Assembly (NCBI RefSeq): GCF_019931755.1
Contig: NZ_CP082918.1
Location: 2,770,001-2,834,000, forward strand
Length of the DNA: 64,000 nt
Source of the DNA: Sutcliffiella horikoshii
Lineage (GTDB): Bacteria > Bacillota > Bacilli > Bacillales > Bacillaceae_I
Reading direction: 5' to 3'
Part shown: in pieces, positions 26,153-34,524 of the stretch
Layout of the letters: every line of letters begins with the position of its first letter
How positions within the stretch are numbered: the stretch's first letter is position 1
Translations under genes and position numbers: made by a program
The notes under the pieces: model-generated
Seen by the model: only the letters and a program-made list of their open reading frames with translations
Databases searched by the model: none
Told to the model about the DNA's origin: nothing

Positions 26153-27097
26153 TTAGTTCCCCTCCTTTTTATGAAGCTTAATACGAGGGTCTAATATCCC
26201 GTAAGCTATATCTACAAGAAAAAGCATCAAAATCAAGAATGCACTATAAAATACTGTCGTGCCCATAATGACTGGATAGTCACGGGTATTGATGCTTTCC
26301 ACAAAATATTTGCCCATGCCTGGAATGGCAAATATTTTCTCGATAACAAATGTACCGGTCAAAATCCCCGCGGCAAGGGTACCCAGAATGGTGACAACCG
26401 GCAATAATGCGTTACGAAGCGCATGTTTGAATACTATTTTCACCGGCGACAGGCCCTTTGCTTTTGCAGTCCGAATGTAATCTTGTGTTAACACTTCCAT
26501 CATGCTGGCTCTCGTCAATCTCGCAATGATTGCCATCGGACCTGTTGAAAGAGCTAATGTCGGCAAAATCATATGCTTCCAGCTTGACCAAGTGGCAGGC
26601 GGAAGCCAGCCCCAGTTGACAGCAACATGTTGGATCAACACGGTTGCAAGGACAAAATTGGGTATGGAAATTCCGAAAACGGCAAAAGTCATCGCCAGAT
26701 AATCAATAACGCCATTGCGTTTAAGTGCTGCTATCACTCCAAGAAAAATGCCTGAAATAACGGCAATCGTTAAGGTGATCATCCCAAGCTCGAAAGAAAT
26801 TGGGAAACCTCTCCCCAACATATCATTCACTGTCTGGGACGGTTGTTTAATGGACGGACCAAAATCCAGGGTCACTAACGTTTTTAAATACATCACATAC
26901 TGAACTGGTACCGGCTTGTCCAAATGATAGTGCGCTTCAAGGTTACGTTGGACTACATCGCTTGTAGAGCGCTCTTCATTGAGCGGAGAACCCGGTATGG
27001 CATGCATCAAGAAGAACGTCAACGTGATGATGACCCATAAAGTAATGAGCATTGCTAGTAATCGTTTTGCTATAAATGTTCCCATTCTCCCACTCAC
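26153..27097 (-). CDS. dppB: Dipeptide ABC transporter permease DppB
   Basis: A 314-residue permease with six predicted helices. Family blocks are LAMLITLWVIITLTFFLMHAIPGSP at the N terminus, the EAA loop IARLTRASMMEVLTQDYIRTA near residue 195 and GTFVIEKIFAIPGMGKYFVES. Forms the channel with DppC. Located 45 bp after dppA. Confidence 0.94.
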   Translation of the reverse strand: MSGRMGTFIAKRLLAMLITLWVIITLTFFLMHAIPGSPLNEERSTSDVVQRNLEAHYHLDKPVPVQYVMYLKTLVTLDFGPSIKQPSQTVNDMLGRGFPISFELGMITLTIAVISGIFLGVIAALKRNGVIDYLAMTFAVFGISIPNFVLATVLIQHVAVNWGWLPPATWSSWKHMILPTLALSTGPMAIIARLTRASMMEVLTQDYIRTAKAKGLSPVKIVFKHALRNALLPVVTILGTLAAGILTGTFVIEKIFAIPGMGKYFVESINTRDYPVIMGTTVFYSAFLILMLFLVDIAYGILDPRIKLHKKEGN

Positions 27098-27142
27098 ACT
27101 TTCTTAACTATTGAGTTTTTATGTATGTACCAAGTAAACCTA

Positions 27143-27967
27143 TCAACAGAATGTCGTTCTCATTGCCAATTCTGTCATTACAAGCATGGCTTGATAGGCT
27201 TCTTTGATATCTTTTGCCTGAAACTTGACGACGGTCGTCCCAGGCTCTATTTCCGTTCCTGGCATCAGGTTTGCCCATTCCGCTTGTCCGTAATTGGCAA
27301 ATTCAATGCGAAGTGTTGGATGCTCAGGCGGTATCAACGGTTTTATATTATGTATGTCATCCAATGCCTTTGACGTTCTTTCTTTAATTAGCTCTTGTGC
27401 TTTAATCGGAGTAAGTGATTTCGCAGCGGAACGTGAAGCCGCTTCCTTGACAACCGCACAATGTATTCCAGGGATGAGGCTTTCGGCTTCAAGTGCCGTT
27501 TGGTCATCTCCTGCCACCATGATGACCGGTACACCATAATAGCCAGCTACATAGGCATTAAATCCTAATTCTCCCACTTGCACATCATTTATGTACATAT
27601 TTCTCACACCAAAAATCATGGAGTGAGTCATGACACCTTTCATGGATGCCCTGGCATGGTATCCTACAAAAATAACTGCATCGAAGCTGTCATCCAACCC
27701 CTGAACCATGGAATACGGCTTTACATCACCAGTTATCAGCTTTGTTTCGGGATGAAGTTCTTCAATCAATATGTTATTCATTTTGGAATGACTGTCATTG
27801 ATGACGACCTCCTTAAAGCCCTTATCAAAAGCTGTCGTCACGACTGCATTCGCTTCCTGGGTCATTATTTTTCGACCTCGCTCATAATTATGCAATCTGG
27901 AGTCTACGTGGGTATGATCCACCAGTCCACTAATCCCTTCCATATCAACCGAAATATATAAATTCAC
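27143..27967 (-). CDS. dppA: D-aminopeptidase DppA (M55)
   Basis: A 274-residue zinc D-aminopeptidase releasing N-terminal D-amino acids, family M55, decameric in B. subtilis. The N-terminal metal motif YISVDMEGISG has Asp8 and Glu10. Other ligand or catalytic segments are NDSHSKMNN, FVGYHARA with the His, and MTHSMIFG. The start is a GTG with AAGGGGGG six bases upstream. First gene of dppABCDE; a SigA promoter and a CodY-like box lie upstream. Confidence 0.95.
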   Translation of the reverse strand: MNLYISVDMEGISGLVDHTHVDSRLHNYERGRKIMTQEANAVVTTAFDKGFKEVVINDSHSKMNNILIEELHPETKLITGDVKPYSMVQGLDDSFDAVIFVGYHARASMKGVMTHSMIFGVRNMYINDVQVGELGFNAYVAGYYGVPVIMVAGDDQTALEAESLIPGIHCAVVKEAASRSAAKSLTPIKAQELIKERTSKALDDIHNIKPLIPPEHPTLRIEFANYGQAEWANLMPGTEIEPGTTVVKFQAKDIKEAYQAMLVMTELAMRTTFC

Positions 27968-28000
27968 CCAATACCCCCCTTCTGTTTTAATATTCTTAAT

Positions 28001-28029
28001 ATTATAACAGTATTATTTTATTGCCACAA
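28001..28029 (-). promoter_or_regulatory. SigA promoter of dppA
   Basis: Minus-strand TTGTGG - 17 bp - TATAAT, about 35 bp upstream of the dppA start codon. Confidence 0.7.
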
Positions 28030-28053
28030 TGGAACTTGAAGAATATGGGTCTA

Positions 28054-28068
28054 ATTATTCAGAAAATT
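28054..28068 (-). promoter_or_regulatory. CodY-like box upstream of dppA
   Basis: AATTTTCTGAATAAT matches the CodY consensus AATTTTCWGAAAATT at 13 of 15 positions, about 25 bp upstream of the dppA -35. CodY represses dpp in B. subtilis under amino-acid and GTP excess; the same control is inferred. Confidence 0.65.
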
Positions 28069-28074
28069 TAAAAC

Positions 28075-28121
28075 GCAAAAAAATCATGCTGTCCATTTGG
28101 TGTAGGACAACATGATTTTTT
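28075..28121 (-). terminator. Terminator after yfkM
   Basis: Minus-strand AAATCATGTTGTCC / GGACAGCATGATTT followed by TTTTTG. Confidence 0.88.
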
Positions 28122-28127
28122 GTATTT

Positions 28128-28643
28128 CTATTTTAGAAGCTTCAACGATTCTCGGATGAATGCAGGAATGTCGTCTGGTGTCCGGCTTGAAACTAATTGG
28201 TCATGACAGACAACTACTTCTTTGTCGTGATAGTGAGCGCCTCCATTTTGCAGATCTACTTTTATGGAAGTAAATCCGGTGATGTCTCTTCCTTTCAGCG
28301 CTTCTGCTGTAATAAGTAATTGTGGTCCATGGCAGATGGCAAAAACAGGCTTTTGATCATCCATGAACGTTTTAGTAAATGAAACAAATCGATCATCTGC
28401 TCTGAGGATGTCTGGGGAGAACCCTCCAGGTATTAATAGTGCATCGAAGTCTCCTGGAGTTACATCATCAATTCCGGCATCTGTTGTAATTTCGACTCCA
28501 TCTGTTTTCCCTTTTATTGTTTCACCTTTTGATTTTTCGATTACGGTTAATTCATGTCCTGCTTCTTTAAAGGCTTTTGCGGGTTCTGTGTACTCGGAGT
28601 CTTCAAATTCATTTGTTAGTAGTACTGCGATTTTTTTACTCAT
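28128..28643 (-). CDS. yfkM: DJ-1/PfpI family general stress protein YfkM
   Basis: A 171-residue protein of the DJ-1/PfpI superfamily (B. subtilis general stress protein 18; related enzymes are deglycases or glyoxalases). The nucleophile Cys is in FAICHGPQLL near residue 104, with the acid DALLIPGG-type strand before it. The start MSKKIAVLLTNEFED follows AAAGGAGATG; the frame continuing upstream merely reads through a palindromic repeat. A SigB promoter lies 160 bp upstream beyond that repeat. Confidence 0.92.
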   Translation of the reverse strand: MSKKIAVLLTNEFEDSEYTEPAKAFKEAGHELTVIEKSKGETIKGKTDGVEITTDAGIDDVTPGDFDALLIPGGFSPDILRADDRFVSFTKTFMDDQKPVFAICHGPQLLITAEALKGRDITGFTSIKVDLQNGGAHYHDKEVVVCHDQLVSSRTPDDIPAFIRESLKLLK

Positions 28644-28689
28644 TATGAAACATCTCCTTTTTAAGTTAATGGCTGTGTTTGTTTTAACA

Positions 28690-28779
28690 CCGCTGTTGAT
28701 TTCCGCAAATGGCTTCGCTTTCCTAGGGGCGTCTGCTGGAGCCTCAGGAGTCTTCGCCTTTTGCTCCAATCAACAGCTA
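28690..28779. repeat. Palindromic element, copy B (in the yfkM leader)
   Basis: A short, roughly 90-bp copy beginning CCGCTGTTGATTTCCGC and ending GCTCCAATCAACAGCTA. It lies wholly between the SigB promoter at 28804-28828 and the yfkM start, so it would be transcribed as a strong hairpin in the 5' leader. Confidence 0.85.
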
Positions 28780-28803
28780 TGAGCCACTTTTATATATGTT
28801 CTT

Positions 28804-28828
28804 GTACCCGTCAGAGGGTATATTAAAC
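28804..28828 (-). promoter_or_regulatory. SigB promoter of yfkM
   Basis: Minus-strand GTTTAA - 13 bp - GGGTAC, one base off the SigB consensus GTTTAA/GGGTAT. yfkM is a known SigB-type stress gene. The gap to the yfkM start is filled by palindromic copy B. Confidence 0.8.
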
Positions 28829-28834
28829 GTAAAT

Positions 28835-30127
28835 TTACGCATCGGGCATGAATTGCTGGAAGACGGCATCTTTTTGGATTGGATATATTTCTCTTTTGGC
28901 CACATCATTGATTATCGTCTGGTTTCTCATAACGGCAAGGCTCAAATTGGTGGCTGCTGTACCATGTGAGTGTTCAAGGTTAGTGGAGATATACATATGA
29001 TGACTTCTCGGTTCCTTCCAAACTAAACGGTACATTTCATCGACTTTAAATTCTTTTTCATTTTCCCACACCAGTTCTTCCTTCTTATCCCAGATCCATT
29101 GTGGGATATGCGGTTTATAGCCTGTTGCCAATACCACATAATCTGCTTTCACCTTGAAGTCCATTTCTTTCTCCCACTGCTTGCATGACACTTCTAATAC
29201 TCCATTACTCTCGTTTATTGACTTCACTTCCGTTAACGGCTGAATGGTGATTTTTTCATCTCGCCCTTCGACAGATCTGTTATAAAGCAAGTCATAGATT
29301 TTGACCAATGTTTCTTTGTCTACCCCATTACGGACAGTATCCAGTCGATTTAATGCCTCTTTTCTTTTTTCATAAGAAAGTCCTTGAAAATACTGCACAT
29401 AATCAGGCGAAAAGACTTCCTGTCCAAGCTTTGCACTTTCAAGCTGAGAAAATATAGAGGAACGTGTATACCATTTTAACGAATACTTATTATGCTTTTG
29501 TTCCTCCAATAGTTCATAGAAAACCTCCGCTGCACTTTGTCCTGATCCAACAACCACTATTGAGTTAGAAGCCTTCATTTCTTTTTCTTTATGTAAATAT
29601 TCACTTGTATGCACAATCTGTTCATTTTTCTCGATGCCATCCGGTATGAATGGGATACTTCCTGTCCCTACTACTACATGTTTGGCATAGTAAATGCTGA
29701 CTTCTCCTGTATCGGTTCGCTTTACTTTTACACCATACATATCGTTTGTATATTCTACTGAAATTACCTCGGATTGAAAGTGACAGTTCTGCAGGTTCTC
29801 CGATACCCATTTAGCATATAAATTGTATTCTCTCCTTGGAATGTCAAAGCGGCGGTAAAAGAAGAATTGAAATAATCGATTTTGCTTATGTACATAGTTT
29901 AAAAAGCTGTACTTATTTGTTGGATCAGCAAATGAAACCAAATCTGCAAGAAAAGGGACCTGCAAGTCAGATTGTTCAATAAGCATACCTGGATGCCAGT
30001 TGAATGCTTCTTCTTTATCAAAAAAGATAGTTGAAATACTTGGTACACCATCAACTAATGCCGCTAACCCCAAATTAAATGGCCCTATCCCAATACCAAT
30101 AAGGTCATAGGTTCTATTCTCGGACAT
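28835..30127 (-). CDS. Lysine/ornithine N-monooxygenase (IucD/SidA family)
   Basis: A 430-residue flavin-dependent N-hydroxylase. The FAD site GIGIGPFNLGLAA is near residue 12-24, the substrate region WHPGMLIEQSDLQVPFLADL near 52-70, the NADPH site VVVGSGQSAAE near 195 and the C-terminal motif VLATGYKPHIP near 320. The ATG of MSENRTYDL has GGGGGG seven bases upstream. Such enzymes make N6-hydroxylysine or N5-hydroxyornithine for hydroxamate siderophores. No siderophore synthetase, transporter or Fur-type neighbour is seen here, so its pathway partners lie elsewhere or its role differs. Confidence 0.88.
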   Translation of the reverse strand: MSENRTYDLIGIGIGPFNLGLAALVDGVPSISTIFFDKEEAFNWHPGMLIEQSDLQVPFLADLVSFADPTNKYSFLNYVHKQNRLFQFFFYRRFDIPRREYNLYAKWVSENLQNCHFQSEVISVEYTNDMYGVKVKRTDTGEVSIYYAKHVVVGTGSIPFIPDGIEKNEQIVHTSEYLHKEKEMKASNSIVVVGSGQSAAEVFYELLEEQKHNKYSLKWYTRSSIFSQLESAKLGQEVFSPDYVQYFQGLSYEKRKEALNRLDTVRNGVDKETLVKIYDLLYNRSVEGRDEKITIQPLTEVKSINESNGVLEVSCKQWEKEMDFKVKADYVVLATGYKPHIPQWIWDKKEELVWENEKEFKVDEMYRLVWKEPRSHHMYISTNLEHSHGTAATNLSLAVMRNQTIINDVAKREIYPIQKDAVFQQFMPDA

Positions 30128-30209
30128 TTTCATTCCCCCCACTTTTATCTCTAATGTCTTATTTATACCCTTTTTCCACACATTTTCTCCCTTCATTTTT
30201 AATCTTTCA

Positions 30210-30247
30210 CATAAAAAGGGACAGAGACTGAGTCTCTGTCCAAAAAT
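30210..30247 (-). terminator. Terminator after the PAS histidine kinase
   Basis: Perfect palindrome GGACAGAGACT-C-AGTCTCTGTCC on the minus strand, followed by CTTTTTATG, about 100 bp after the kinase stop. Confidence 0.8.
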
Positions 30248-30343
30248 CCCGTGTACGAAAGGAGAAGGAAGCTGCACACGATATATTCTATGCATGAATC
30301 TATGAACTGCTTGGTCATCTATCTCTTATCAAACGCACATTTT

Positions 30344-31612
30344 TTATTGTGTTGGAAGATCAATAGTGACAGTTGTACCTTTTCCTTCCTTGCTATCGAT
30401 ATGAATAGTTCCTTGATGTTCTTCGATGATTTTTTTCGTTATCGTCAACCCAAGTCCCATCCCTTTTTCCTTGGAAGTGAAGAAGGGATTGCCGATATTA
30501 TCCATGTTAGAGGATGAAATTCCTATCCCGTCATCTTTGACTTGAATACTTTTTCTACCATCATTCTCCGGCAACCCGGTAATCATTATCGTTCCCCCGT
30601 CAGGCATCGCTTCCATGGAGTTTTTGATAAGGTTGATGAAAACTTGCTTCAGGTTATTCTTATCCCCTCTAACCATCGTATCAGGGCCAATATCTTCAAT
30701 GGAAAAAGAAATATTATTAATAACAGCCTCATTTTCCACCAATTTTATTACATATTGTAGAACTTCCAATATTGGAATAAGCTTCAGTTCTTTTGTTTGA
30801 GGTTTCGATAGAACTAGCAGCTCCGATACAATATCATTTATTCTATCAATTTCAGATAGCACCATTTCCACATGATTTTTGTTTGCTTTTCCTGATCGTT
30901 GGATTAATTGAATAAATCCTTTAATAGACGTTAATGGATTTTTTATTTCATGGGCAATACCTGCAGATAGTTCGCCAACTACCGATAATTTTTCTTTTGT
31001 TACCAGCAGTTGTTCTGTTCTTTTCAGAGATGATATGTCCCTGCCTATAGTAACAAGTGCTTTTCTTCGTCCATCGGCATAAAACAAAGGCACCTTAATC
31101 ACATCAAACGTCTTCCTCTCCCCGTCTTCAAGGCAGAAAGATTCCTCTTCCCGTGAAATCTTCCCTTCCTTCCAAGTTTGCTCGTCTGTTTTCATACAGT
31201 ATTCAAAAGCCTCCATGAAATGTGGAGAAAAGACTCCTAATTCTATATCTGTCTTCCCTTTATAATCTACATCTTGTAAGTCATAAAGAGCCAGCCCATA
31301 TTCATTTGTTTGCAACCATCTACCTTGTCCATCTTTAAAGCAAACAAAGTCAGGCATATTGTTTATTAAAGTTGAAAGTTCTTGTTCCTTTTGTTCAAGT
31401 TCTTTCAATGCAGCATGCTTTTTCAACATCAAATATAATAATAGTGTAGTGATCAGTATAAAAAGCCAACCTTTTAACAGGTTGATATATTCTGCTATAT
31501 CGTTATTGTTATTTTGCTTTAAAACGTATATCCAATAATCTGTCAGCCCGATCCATACGATTCCAAAAAACAGATAGATTAAAGGTATAAACTTCAGCCA
31601 TTTCCTCTTCAT
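30344..31612 (-). CDS. PAS-domain membrane sensor histidine kinase (sporulation-kinase-like)
   Basis: A 422-residue kinase. Two membrane helices (about 10-30 and 43-65) bracket a short external loop. A PAS domain (about 80-200) opens ELSTLINNMPDFVCFKDGQGRW. HisKA has the phospho-acceptor His in ELSAGIAHEIKNPLTSIKGF near residue 223, and the HATPase domain has NLIKNSMEAMPDGG and KGMGLGLTITKKIIEEHQG. The H-box and PAS type match the Kin/ResE-like orphan kinases that feed the Spo0F phosphorelay; no response regulator is adjacent, which supports an orphan role. The signal is unknown. Confidence 0.87.
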   Translation of the reverse strand: MKRKWLKFIPLIYLFFGIVWIGLTDYWIYVLKQNNNNDIAEYINLLKGWLFILITTLLLYLMLKKHAALKELEQKEQELSTLINNMPDFVCFKDGQGRWLQTNEYGLALYDLQDVDYKGKTDIELGVFSPHFMEAFEYCMKTDEQTWKEGKISREEESFCLEDGERKTFDVIKVPLFYADGRRKALVTIGRDISSLKRTEQLLVTKEKLSVVGELSAGIAHEIKNPLTSIKGFIQLIQRSGKANKNHVEMVLSEIDRINDIVSELLVLSKPQTKELKLIPILEVLQYVIKLVENEAVINNISFSIEDIGPDTMVRGDKNNLKQVFINLIKNSMEAMPDGGTIMITGLPENDGRKSIQVKDDGIGISSSNMDNIGNPFFTSKEKGMGLGLTITKKIIEEHQGTIHIDSKEGKGTTVTIDLPTQ

Positions 31613-31843
31613 AAAATACCTCTTATATCCTTAAAAATAATTGAATTCCATTAAAATCCATATGTATATGTATTCAGTACTTTCATTATATCTTTTAACG
31701 GTAAATATAGATATAAAGTCCCGCTTGGGAAAGTCAGATGAAAATTCATTGAATTACACCCGAAAATCATTATACACTTTCCCAACCTGTAATTTCTAGT
31801 TACTTTAGCAGTATAGTTTCCTTTTCTATATATAATAGGAAAG

Positions 31844-31868
31844 GTTTAACCTGTTTCCAACAGGGTAT
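31844..31868 (+). promoter_or_regulatory. Consensus SigB promoter
   Basis: GTTTAA - 13 bp - GGGTAT, an exact match to the general-stress sigma-B consensus, 36 bp before a 50-codon gene. The spacer and -10 also contain the inverted repeat CCTGTT-TCC-AACAGG. Confidence 0.85.
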
Positions 31869-31904
31869 ATATTGGTAAACAAAGCTTTACAGGGAGGAAT
31901 TCAC

Positions 31905-32057
31905 ATGGAAGATAGAGATGTAAGAGTGGATAAAAGGGAAACAAAAGAAGATCGTGGTCTAGTTGCTTCTACATTCATTAAATACACTGCCTACCTTATT
32001 ATTTTTTTCGGAATCATCTGGTTCATTATCAGTTATCTTCTACCAATGCTCCAATAA
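31905..32057 (+). CDS. Small single-pass membrane protein, SigB-dependent
   Basis: A 50-residue protein: a charged N terminus (EDRDVRVDKRETKEDR) followed by one transmembrane helix (YTAYLIIFFGIIWFIISYLLP). The ATG follows ACAGGGAGGAATTCAC; an in-frame ATG at 31872 lacks a ribosome site and would precede the expected transcript start. A consensus SigB promoter and a strong terminator make it a monocistronic general-stress gene. I recognise no named family; the charged tail suggests a regulator or adaptor at the membrane, which is speculation. Confidence 0.8.
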   Translation: MEDRDVRVDKRETKEDRGLVASTFIKYTAYLIIFFGIIWFIISYLLPMLQ

Positions 32058-32064
32058 GGCAATC

Positions 32065-32103
32065 AAAGCCCAAGTCGATATAGACTTGGGCTTTGTTTTT
32101 TTA
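32065..32103 (+). terminator. Terminator after the small SigB gene
   Basis: AAAGCCCAAGTC - GATATA - GACTTGGGCTTT followed by GTTTTTTT. Confidence 0.9.
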
Positions 32104-32109
32104 TTTTAA

Positions 32110-33159
32110 CTAAAGAATGGTTCCAGAAAACTGTGGCATTTGCAAGGTAATGGATTTAATTTTCTCCCCATTGATATCCACAGCCCACAATTTATAGTTC
32201 GGTTTTCCCCTCAACCAACTCTGATCCTGGATAAATAATACCCTCTCTTTGTCCCGGAAAAATACCGGTTCTGTAATCAAGGTACGAAAGCTTGTAATAG
32301 GTTGTACTTCCTTCCCACTTGTACTCATTGTGTACATTTCATAGATGAATTGCGATTTTTCACGAGGATTTTCGCTTGCTGCAGAAAACGCAATAAGGTC
32401 CCCAGTTGGAGAGAGTTTGCCACTATAGATAATATTTGTATTAAAATCCGGGTTTACGTACTCTCTCTCCATAGTCTCAGTGTCCATTACAATAAAAGAT
32501 GAATGAAGACCTTTTTCTTCATCTTTACTCCATTCCACAAAGCCAAGTTTACTCCCGTCCTCTGTGAGTGAGAGGCTCCGCTTTTTTAAACTTTCATCAT
32601 GAGTGAGACGCTCCTTTTTATCTCCTGTAATAGAAATAGAGTACAAATCAATGTTAGTTGGGCCTTCCTCTATTTCATTGCCTTCCTGATAACGCTTTGC
32701 TGCTAAATAATAGATGGATTGATCGTCCTGTGAAAAAATAGCATCCGTTATTAATTCATCTTCTTGCGAAAGGCGGATAAGTTCACTTCCATCATTGTTC
32801 ATTATGTAAAGTGATCTAGTTAGTGTGTTCTCGCCCTTTTCTTGCGATAAAAAGAGGATCTTATCGCCTTTGGATGAATAGCGAGGATGCACATGGCTTT
32901 CTTCCTGCCTTGGATAGGTTAGTTGATTAACATTGCTCCCATCAACATTTGCTTTATAGAGTGCTCCATCCCCACTTTGATAAAATGGAAAAACAATGGA
33001 CTTGTCATCAGGTGACAAGGTGACTGTTTCCCCGAATCCGTTATCAATAGGGAGCCATGAGCGGGTAAATCGTTCTGAGAAGAAATATAAAAGGACGGAT
33101 ATGATGATGACAAATCCTATAAGGGAGATGGTGAATAGTTTTAATGTTTGTTTTTTCAT
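32110..33159 (-). CDS. Membrane-anchored TolB/WD40-like beta-propeller protein
   Basis: A 349-residue protein with an N-terminal anchor helix (LFTISLIGFVIIISVLLYFF) and an extracytoplasmic propeller built from PD40-type repeats: VTLSPDDKSIVFPF, HPRYSSKGDKILFLS, DAIFSQDDQSIYYLA, LSLTEDGSKLGFVEW and GKLSPTGDLIAFSA. Each blade follows the pattern of TolB and DUF5050-like proteins. There is no catalytic motif; binding of ligand or protein at the cell surface is likely. It is monocistronic. A terminator-like hairpin lies upstream of its promoter region, beside palindromic copy C. Confidence 0.8.
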   Translation of the reverse strand: MKKQTLKLFTISLIGFVIIISVLLYFFSERFTRSWLPIDNGFGETVTLSPDDKSIVFPFYQSGDGALYKANVDGSNVNQLTYPRQEESHVHPRYSSKGDKILFLSQEKGENTLTRSLYIMNNDGSELIRLSQEDELITDAIFSQDDQSIYYLAAKRYQEGNEIEEGPTNIDLYSISITGDKKERLTHDESLKKRSLSLTEDGSKLGFVEWSKDEEKGLHSSFIVMDTETMEREYVNPDFNTNIIYSGKLSPTGDLIAFSAASENPREKSQFIYEMYTMSTSGKEVQPITSFRTLITEPVFFRDKERVLFIQDQSWLRGKPNYKLWAVDINGEKIKSITLQMPQFSGTIL

Positions 33160-33256
33160 CGGTATCGGCCTCTTTCTTATAGATGGAATTAATACTATGG
33201 TAGTTTACCCTCTAATGGAAAATCCTACTTATTAAACTTAGAAATTATTTTACAAG

Positions 33257-33291
33257 AAAAACCGGGCAAATTCCGCCCGGTCTTTTTATAG
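33257..33291 (-). terminator. Bidirectional terminator-like hairpin beside copy C
   Basis: ACCGGGC - AAATTCC - GCCCGGT with A/T runs on both sides. No gene ends next to it on the minus strand until murG2, nearly 2 kb away, so it belongs either to an interrupted transcription unit or to the repeat element; a similar hairpin precedes copy E. Confidence 0.6.
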
Positions 33292-33316
33292 CGTAAACCA
33301 TTAGTTAGTGGTTAAT

Positions 33317-33508
33317 CGCCGCTGTTCCTTTCCGCAAATGGCTACGCTTTCCACGGGGCGACCTTGAGCCTCCTCGCTTCACTGCGGGGTCTCAACATTG
33401 CCGCTACTCCCCCGTAGGACAAGGAAGGCTTCGACAGCGATACTTCGCACGAAGAAAATGCGTAGCATTTTCGAGGAGTCTTCGCCATTTGCTCCAATAC
33501 ACAGCTAG
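33317..33508. repeat. Palindromic element, copy C (with nested 58-bp insert)
   Basis: Begins CGCCGCTGTTCCTTTCCGC and ends GCTCCAATACACAGCTAG. It is nearly identical to copy E at 47803, except for about 58 extra bases after CCCGTAGGA, containing the palindrome GAAAATGC-GTA-GCATTTTC. Non-coding. Confidence 0.85.
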
Positions 33509-33583
33509 AAATTTAGTTAAAGTAACGTTATTGGTTTTGCAGTAACTCGGTTAGTTTTTGACTAAAGTGAATGCAGTCACCTT

Positions 33584-33652
33584 GTTGATTGAAGTGGAAG
33601 GCGCGCAGACGCCCGCGGGAGGAAGGGACAGGTGAGACCCCACAGGCGCAAG
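33584..33652. repeat. Palindromic element, copy D, left half
   Basis: GTTGATTGAAGTGGAAGGCG through GAGACCCCACAGGCGCAAG, the 5' half of a family member cut by an insertion sequence. The remaining half is at 35099-35163, and CAAG at the junction is duplicated. Confidence 0.82.
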
Positions 33653-33685
33653 TGAACTGAACCCTTAAAACTGGACACATATATT

Positions 33686-34489
33686 CTAAGCAGCTTGCTC
33701 AAAACTAGCTCGATAAGCTACTGGACTTTTCCGTTTTAACCTTGATTTTATTCTCAAGTGGTTGTAGTAATGGATGTACTCTTCTAGCTCCTCCTTAAAA
33801 TGGGCGACGCTATCAAATTCTTGTAAGTACAATAATTCAGATTTTAAAATTCCGAAAAAGTTCTCCATTACTGCATTGTCATAACAGTTTCCTTTTCTAG
33901 ACATACTTTGGGTAATATTATGTTGGTTTAAAGTCCTTTTGTATTTTGGCATTCTGTAATGCCACCCTTGGTCAGAGTGAAGGATAAGATTATCGTCTTC
34001 ATTTAGCCGTTCTAATCCTTGTTTTAACATGTTTCCTACTAAATCATAAGTGGGCCTTGATTGAATAGTGTACGTTATGATCTCGCCGTTAAACAAATCA
34101 AGTATAGGAGAAAGATATAATTCCTGACCAAACAACTTAAACTCTGTCACGTCAGTGACCCATTTCTGATTCGGCCTATCGGCCTTAAAATTACGGTCTA
34201 AGATGTTTGCGGCAGCTTTTCCTATTTCTCCTTTATAAGACTTGTACTTCTTCATCCTTACGATGCATTGAAGTCCTAGTTCTCTCATAATACGGTACAC
34301 TTTCTTTTTATTGATTATATAGCCTTTTTCCTGTAGGACATCGGTAATACGACGATAACCAAAACGGCCTTGATGCTTACGGTATATGAACGCAATACGT
34401 CTTTTCCACTTACGATCAGGGTCAGGTTGTTCCCAGCTTTGAACAATGAAATAGTAGGTACTTCTAGATATATTAGCTACCTTCGCCAA
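33686..34489 (-). CDS. IS3-family transposase OrfB (DDE integrase)
   Basis: The 267-residue part of the transposase readable from a TTG; the open frame continues upstream into orfA, and the active product is probably the OrfAB fusion made by frameshifting. HTH_21-type start NQLAKVANISRSTYY. The rve domain has the DDE residues in WVTDVTEF, LHSDQGWHYR and NCYDNAVMENFFGILKSE. The C terminus YNHLRIKSRLKRKSPVAYR is typical of the family. All catalytic residues are present. Confidence 0.93.
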   Translation of the reverse strand: MAKVANISRSTYYFIVQSWEQPDPDRKWKRRIAFIYRKHQGRFGYRRITDVLQEKGYIINKKKVYRIMRELGLQCIVRMKKYKSYKGEIGKAAANILDRNFKADRPNQKWVTDVTEFKLFGQELYLSPILDLFNGEIITYTIQSRPTYDLVGNMLKQGLERLNEDDNLILHSDQGWHYRMPKYKRTLNQHNITQSMSRKGNCYDNAVMENFFGILKSELLYLQEFDSVAHFKEELEEYIHYYNHLRIKSRLKRKSPVAYRASFEQAA

Positions 34490-34524
34490 TTGATTTACAG
34501 GGAATGCATGCCTTAGTTCATATA

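Noticed and set aside
28644..28769. N-terminal extension of yfkM
   Set aside because: The extra codons read through palindromic copy B; the internal ATG has a good ribosome site and matches the family start.
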